Shown here piece by piece: positions 14,801 through 17,152 of a DNA stretch of 17,152 bases. The notes beneath the pieces are model-generated. The model did no database searches, was not told where the DNA came from, and saw only the letters and a list, made by a program, of their open reading frames with translations. Position 1 is the first letter of the stretch, and every line of letters begins with the position of its first letter. The position numbers were made by a program, and so were the translations under genes. The DNA comes from Candidatus Zhuqueibacterota bacterium (GTDB taxonomy: Bacteria > BS750m-G25). The stretch lies in the NCBI GenBank assembly GCA_016783505.1, contig JADHWK010000047.1, positions 1-17,152 of the forward strand. The letters are read 5' to 3'.

Positions 14801-14909
14801 TCTTTCAATGGACGAACGGAAAAGCAATTTCAAAGAAGTAGAACAGGGATTCACAAAAGAAATAGCAATCCAGGAAGCAAAACGCTGCTTGCGATGTGAT
14901 TTGGAATAA
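11868..14909 (+). CDS. NuoF-GltD fusion flavoprotein (NAD(P)H oxidoreductase)
   Basis: A 1013-residue fusion. Residues 1-95 are a thioredoxin-like [2Fe-2S] domain (Cys13, Cys18, Cys50, Cys54). Residues about 115-530 are NuoF/HndC-like, with the NADH loop GRGGAGFPTGIKW (from 167), FMN motifs NADEGDPGAFMDR (195-207) and GAGAFVCGEETALI, and a [4Fe-4S] site at Cys456, Cys459, Cys462 and Cys502. From about 532 it is GltD/NfnB-like: an N-terminal cysteine set (Cys545, 549, 584, 588, 592, 596), FAD motif IIGSGPAGL (from 637), second Rossmann motif VVVIGGGDTAIDSAR and YRRTRIEMPA, typical of NADPH enzymes. The C terminus has CLRC (1007-1010). The usual HndC C-terminal ferredoxin domain is replaced by the GltD half. 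It could exchange electrons among NADH, NADPH and the NuoG-like partner (inference). Confidence 0.92.
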   Translation: MVEKAYRLHVMVCAGTDCVTNRSFEVLEALEREIEKHNLEDEVLVVTTGCNGFCAEGPILIVRPDGIFYQRVKKEDISFLVEEHFLKGRPVKKLMYTPPEAEPIPKLSEIKFFGKQILIAMRNRGLIDPDNIEDYIARDGYAALAKALASMTPEGIIKEIKASGLRGRGGAGFPTGIKWELARKADGETKYIICNADEGDPGAFMDRSIMESDPHAVIEGMIIGANAIGAQEGFIYVRNEYPMAREKLARAIEQAREYGLLGENILDLGFNFDVHLHRGAGAFVCGEETALINSIEGKPGEPQTRPPYPVESGLWKRPTVINNVETWANVAVIINRGAKWYSKIGTVGSKGTKVFSVVGKVIDTGLVEVPMGTTLGEIIFDICGGIPGDRKYKAVQIGGPSGGCLSASHLNYPVDYESLIEAGSIMGSGGMVVTDENTCMVDLAKFFLTFTKDESCGKCTPCREGIPRMLEILAKITEGRGEMDDLTMLEVLATTIKATALCGLGNTAPNPVLSTLRYFRNEYENHIKYKKCDAAVCKQIISSPCHHTCPIGTDVPSYIALIAQGHFDEAFDVIWEENPLPSICGRVCNHPCEVRCRSGDIDKPIAIRDLKRFVCDHKNGRIRSFPTPTKKYEKVAIIGSGPAGLVCGWELAKLGYKPTIFEALPVAGGMLAVAIPEYRLPKDILNEEIEGIKKAGVEIITNLKIGKDKSIDDLFNESYKAVFIATGAHNNLKLKIPGEDAEGVIDPIEFLRKVALGEDVKIGKKVVVIGGGDTAIDSARAVLRMGADVTIVYRRTRIEMPAAAEEIEAAMEEGIQMHFLATPVEVISKNGRLAKIKCVNMSLGEFDKGGRRRPIPEKGTEFEIECDTFIPAIGQKPDLSFVKNGKLKTSKWNTLVVNSETLETDQPRIFAGGDVVSGPATVIEAMAAGKKAAVSIHKYLRGESLERTYEVTKPTREIPAVALTEDELVTLKRPTMPFLSMDERKSNFKEVEQGFTKEIAIQEAKRCLRCDLE

Positions 14910-14951
14910 AAACGAAATGATATGATTTAATTTGGGAATGGGGAGAAAGAT

Positions 14952-16700
14952 ATGATACAATTAGAAATAGACGGTCATATCGTCGAAGTTGAAGAGGGCA
15001 CCACAATCCTGAAAGCGGCTGAAAAGCTGGATATCAAAATTCCCACTCTATGTTACCATCCCCTTTTGGAGCCGTATGCTGCCTGCCGGATTTGCACCGT
15101 AGAAGTAATAGCAGAGGGCGTTTCCGAACTGGTCACTTCCTGCAATACCCAGGTTCAGGAGGGAATGGTCGTTCAGACCCAGTCAGAGAAATCCCTAAAC
15201 GCCAGGCGGATAAACCTGGAGCTGTTGATGGCTCAGGCTCCGGCAGCCAGGGTCGTTCAGGAGCTGGCGGCAGAACTCGGGGTTGAAAAAACCAGGTTTA
15301 CCATCGAAAAACCCGAAGAAAAGTGCATCCTCTGCGGATTATGCGTGCGAACTTGCGAGCAGGTGGTGGGGGTATCCGCTATCAGTTTTGTCAACCGGGG
15401 GCGTGACAGGGAGGTGTCTACCCCCTTTGAGAAGTCCTCGGAGGCTTGTATCGCCTGCGGGGCCTGCGCCTATTTCTGTCCCACCGAGGCCATTACTATG
15501 GAGGATGCGCTGGGCCGAGAGGTGCTCCACGATCAACTCTACTTAGGTCCCACCACTGCCATCCGTGTTCCTTTCCTCCAGGCAATTCCTAATGTGCCCT
15601 GCATTGACACTGAAGCCTGTATTCACTTCAAGACAGAGGAGTGCAAGCTCTGCGAGAAAGTCTGCGAGCCAGAGGCGATAAATCATGAAGCAACCGATGA
15701 ATATGAAGAGATCGAGGTGGGGGCCGTTGTGGTGGCCACCGGATACGAACTCTTGGAAATGAATGCGCTCCAAAGCTATGGATACGGTAAACTTCCTAAT
15801 GTATTGACATCCCTGGAGTTTGAGCACCTGTGCCATGCCTCAGGACCTACCGGGGGTAAGGTACTGCTTCAGGACGGCCGGGAACCGGAAACGGTCGGTA
15901 TTATTCACTGCGTGGGTTCACGGGATGAGAACTACAAATCCTACTGCTCCCGGGTCTGCTGTATGTATGCCCTGAAATTCTCCCACCTGGTAAAAGAGAA
16001 GACTTCCGCCGGGGTGTATGAGTTTTACATTGACATTCGGGCCCCGGGGAAGGGTTATGAGGAATTCTACAACCGCATGCTGGAGGAGGACGTAATCTTC
16101 ATTCGGGGTAAAGTGGCTGAGGTTAGCGATGTGGCCCTGATACCGGAGGAGGAGGGAAAACTGGTCCTCCGCTGTGAGGACACCTTGCTGGGAATTGTCC
16201 GTCGCATCCCGGTGGATATGGTGATACTCTGCCCGGCCATGGTGCCCCGGAAGGACGCCGGAGAACTGGCGCGACTGTTCGGCATTAGCTGCGGCGAAGA
16301 CGATTTCTTCCGGGAGCTTCACCCCAAGTTGGCCCCCATCAATACTGCGGCAGATGGTATCTTCGTAGCCGGGGCCTGCCAGGCGCCCAAGGACATCCCG
16401 GATTCGGTGGCCCAGGGGGCCGGAGCCGCCGGGGCTGTTCTTTCGCTCGGGGATACTTTTTCTATGGAACCCATCTATGGTGTAATTGACGAAGATTTGT
16501 GCGCCGGGTGTAAGGTCTGCATCGCTGTCTGCCCCTATGAGGCCATCATTTTCAATGAAGAGAAAAAGATAAGCGAGATCCAGGAAATGCTGTGCAAGGG
16601 GTGCGGGGCCTGCGTAGCCGCCTGTCCTTCGGGGGCCAGTTATCAAAAAGGCTTTAGGGACGAACAGATCATTGCTGAGCTGGAGGGAGCGCTCGTTTAA
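14952..16700 (+). CDS. NuoG-like N terminus fused to HdrA C-terminal half
   Basis: A 582-residue chimera. Residues 1-75 are a plant-type [2Fe-2S] domain (Cys34, Cys45, Cys48, Cys64). Residues 120-182 carry two [4Fe-4S] motifs (Cys125, 128, 131, 135; Cys166, 169, 172, 176), as in the N-terminal arm of NuoG and bifurcating hydrogenases; the NuoG His-Cys3 cluster is not seen. From about 197 it matches HdrA downstream of the inserted ferredoxin domain: AIRVPFLQAIPN, Cys223/231/234/238, VVVATGYEL, CVGSRDE, YCSRVCCMYALKFS and FVAGACQAPKDIPDSVAQG. Two terminal [4Fe-4S] motifs follow (Cys517, 520, 523, 527; Cys548, 551, 554, 558). There is no GxGxxG, so it needs the protein at 6875-7729 to complete a flavin site. 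GGGGAG at 14940-14945 supports the start. G+C is higher again than in the preceding block. Confidence 0.93.
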   Translation: MIQLEIDGHIVEVEEGTTILKAAEKLDIKIPTLCYHPLLEPYAACRICTVEVIAEGVSELVTSCNTQVQEGMVVQTQSEKSLNARRINLELLMAQAPAARVVQELAAELGVEKTRFTIEKPEEKCILCGLCVRTCEQVVGVSAISFVNRGRDREVSTPFEKSSEACIACGACAYFCPTEAITMEDALGREVLHDQLYLGPTTAIRVPFLQAIPNVPCIDTEACIHFKTEECKLCEKVCEPEAINHEATDEYEEIEVGAVVVATGYELLEMNALQSYGYGKLPNVLTSLEFEHLCHASGPTGGKVLLQDGREPETVGIIHCVGSRDENYKSYCSRVCCMYALKFSHLVKEKTSAGVYEFYIDIRAPGKGYEEFYNRMLEEDVIFIRGKVAEVSDVALIPEEEGKLVLRCEDTLLGIVRRIPVDMVILCPAMVPRKDAGELARLFGISCGEDDFFRELHPKLAPINTAADGIFVAGACQAPKDIPDSVAQGAGAAGAVLSLGDTFSMEPIYGVIDEDLCAGCKVCIAVCPYEAIIFNEEKKISEIQEMLCKGCGACVAACPSGASYQKGFRDEQIIAELEGALV

Positions 16701-16703
16701 GAA

Positions 16704-16735
16704 GCAGAGGAGCAAGGGGGCAGAGGTGCAGAGGG
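16704..16735. repeat. GCAGAGGN octamer repeat
   Basis: Four phased 8-base units: GCAGAGGA, GCAAGGGG, GCAGAGGT, GCAGAGGG, starting three bases after the stop of the NuoG/HdrA chimera. Confidence 0.75.
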
Positions 16736-16871
16736 GAGAAGAGATTTAAAACCATTGTCCATAGCTCCCCAGTAAAAGAGGATTGGCGAAAGTTTGTTCT
16801 TAAATCCATTAGTTAGCCGAAATGCTTGCAGAAAAGAGGCGATAATTATGACCAATTTAGAGAATTTGAGA

Positions 16872-16909
16872 ATAAGATTCTTATCAAACAACAGAATTAG
16901 TAGTATACT
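16872..16909 (+). promoter_or_regulatory. Putative mvhD promoter with operator-like palindrome
   Basis: A -35-like TTATCA (16881-16886, 4 of 6), a 17-base spacer and -10 TATACT (16904-16909, 5 of 6). A perfect palindrome ATAAGA-T-TCTTAT (16872-16884) overlaps the -35 box and could be a repressor or activator site. It does not resemble a Rex box. The resulting leader would be about 20 bases and includes the CGGAGG ribosome binding site (16921-16926). Confidence 0.5.
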
Positions 16910-16935
16910 TTACAACAATACGGAGGCTTAGATTC

Positions 16936-17152
16936 ATGGCCAACAACAATTTCGAACCAAAACTGGTGGGATTTTTATGCCGCTGGTGTTCTTACCAGGG
17001 GGCCGATCTGGCCGGCACCAGCCGTATTGAATATCCCCCCAACCTGGTTCCCATACGGGTGATGTGCTCCGGTCGGGTGGACCCCGTCTTTGTGCTGAAG
17101 GCCTTCTCCCGGGGGGCGGATGGGGTCATCGTCTTCGGCTGTCATCCTGGGG
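16936..17152 (+). CDS. mvhD: MvhD-like [2Fe-2S] subunit (3' partial)
   Basis: The first 72 residues of an MvhD/FlpD-family protein, the small iron-sulfur subunit that connects a hydrogenase or formate dehydrogenase to HdrA. Clear family signatures are [20 protein letters not shown] (Cys15, Cys18), [17 protein letters not shown] (Cys44) and [10 protein letters not shown] (Cys69). The C-terminal remainder lies beyond the window. CGGAGG at 16921-16926 is correctly placed for ATG 16936. Given the hyp genes at the other end of the window, a [NiFe] hydrogenase (MvhGA type) downstream is plausible but not visible. Confidence 0.94.
   Translation, partial: MANNNFEPKLVGFLCRWCSYQGADLAGTSRIEYPPNLVPIRVMCSGRVDPVFVLKAFSRGADGVIVFGCHPG

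Larger units (their letters stand above)
16701..16935. other. Gap before mvhD with repeat, palindrome and promoter
   Basis: This 235-base gap contains octamer repeats right after the preceding stop, about 100 bases with nothing I recognise, then a palindrome and a promoter-like sequence in front of mvhD. A 27-codon ORF (16848-16931), with AGAGG eight bases upstream, ends five bases before the mvhD start; it could be a leader peptide, but the predicted promoter lies inside it, so I hold it as doubtful. Confidence 0.45.

Overview
The window is a 17 kb stretch from an anaerobic, hydrogen-metabolising bacterium. All genes read on the + strand. There are no rRNA, tRNA or other phylum-level markers. 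The redox regulator Rex indicates a bacterium rather than an archaeon. Hdr-type electron bifurcation, [NiFe]-hydrogenase maturation and a DRTGG/PHP/HATPase regulatory set are combinations I associate with strict anaerobes such as clostridial-type Firmicutes, Desulfobacterota and deep-branching candidate phyla. I cannot place it more closely.

Layout. (1) 1-4732: the [NiFe]-hydrogenase maturation run hypF (5' end outside the window), hypC, hypD, hypE, closed by a clear intrinsic terminator. (2) 4736-4785: a sigma70-type promoter with a near-consensus Rex operator just downstream of the -10 box. (3) 4790-7729: rex, hdrC, hdrB and an hdrA that ends at residue 284, about half the usual HdrA length. 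(4) 7726-10649: a tightly packed regulatory cassette of DRTGG protein, CBS-CBS-HATPase protein, second DRTGG protein, PHP phosphoesterase and stand-alone HATPase. (5) 10760-14909: a markedly AT-richer block encoding an NAD(P)H diaphorase, made of a NuoE-like protein, an HndB-like protein, and a 1013-residue fusion of a NuoF-like flavoprotein to a GltD/NfnB-like NADPH oxidoreductase. (6) 14952-16700: a 582-residue chimera whose first ~190 residues are the Fe-S arm of NuoG/[FeFe]-hydrogenase-type proteins and whose remainder is the C-terminal half of HdrA. (7) 16936 to the window end: the start of mvhD, behind its own predicted promoter.

Main observation. The truncated HdrA at 6875-7729 and the HdrA portion of the 582-residue protein are complementary. 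The first carries the FAD-binding Rossmann motif and the inserted ferredoxin domain and stops there. The second resumes at the next HdrA segment and runs to the usual two terminal [4Fe-4S] clusters, but has no GxGxxG motif. The two genes lie about 7.2 kb apart, with the regulatory cassette and the diaphorase between them. My reading (inference) is one Rex-controlled complex in which HdrA is split, the C-terminal half is wired by a NuoG-like arm to a NuoEF-GltD diaphorase, and MvhD links to a [NiFe] hydrogenase or other partner beyond the window.

A second theme is short tandem repeats with 7- or 8-base period (several unrelated unit families), found in most longer gaps and at two places inside hypF. 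One set contains the stop codon of the PHP gene and runs into the start codon of the next gene.
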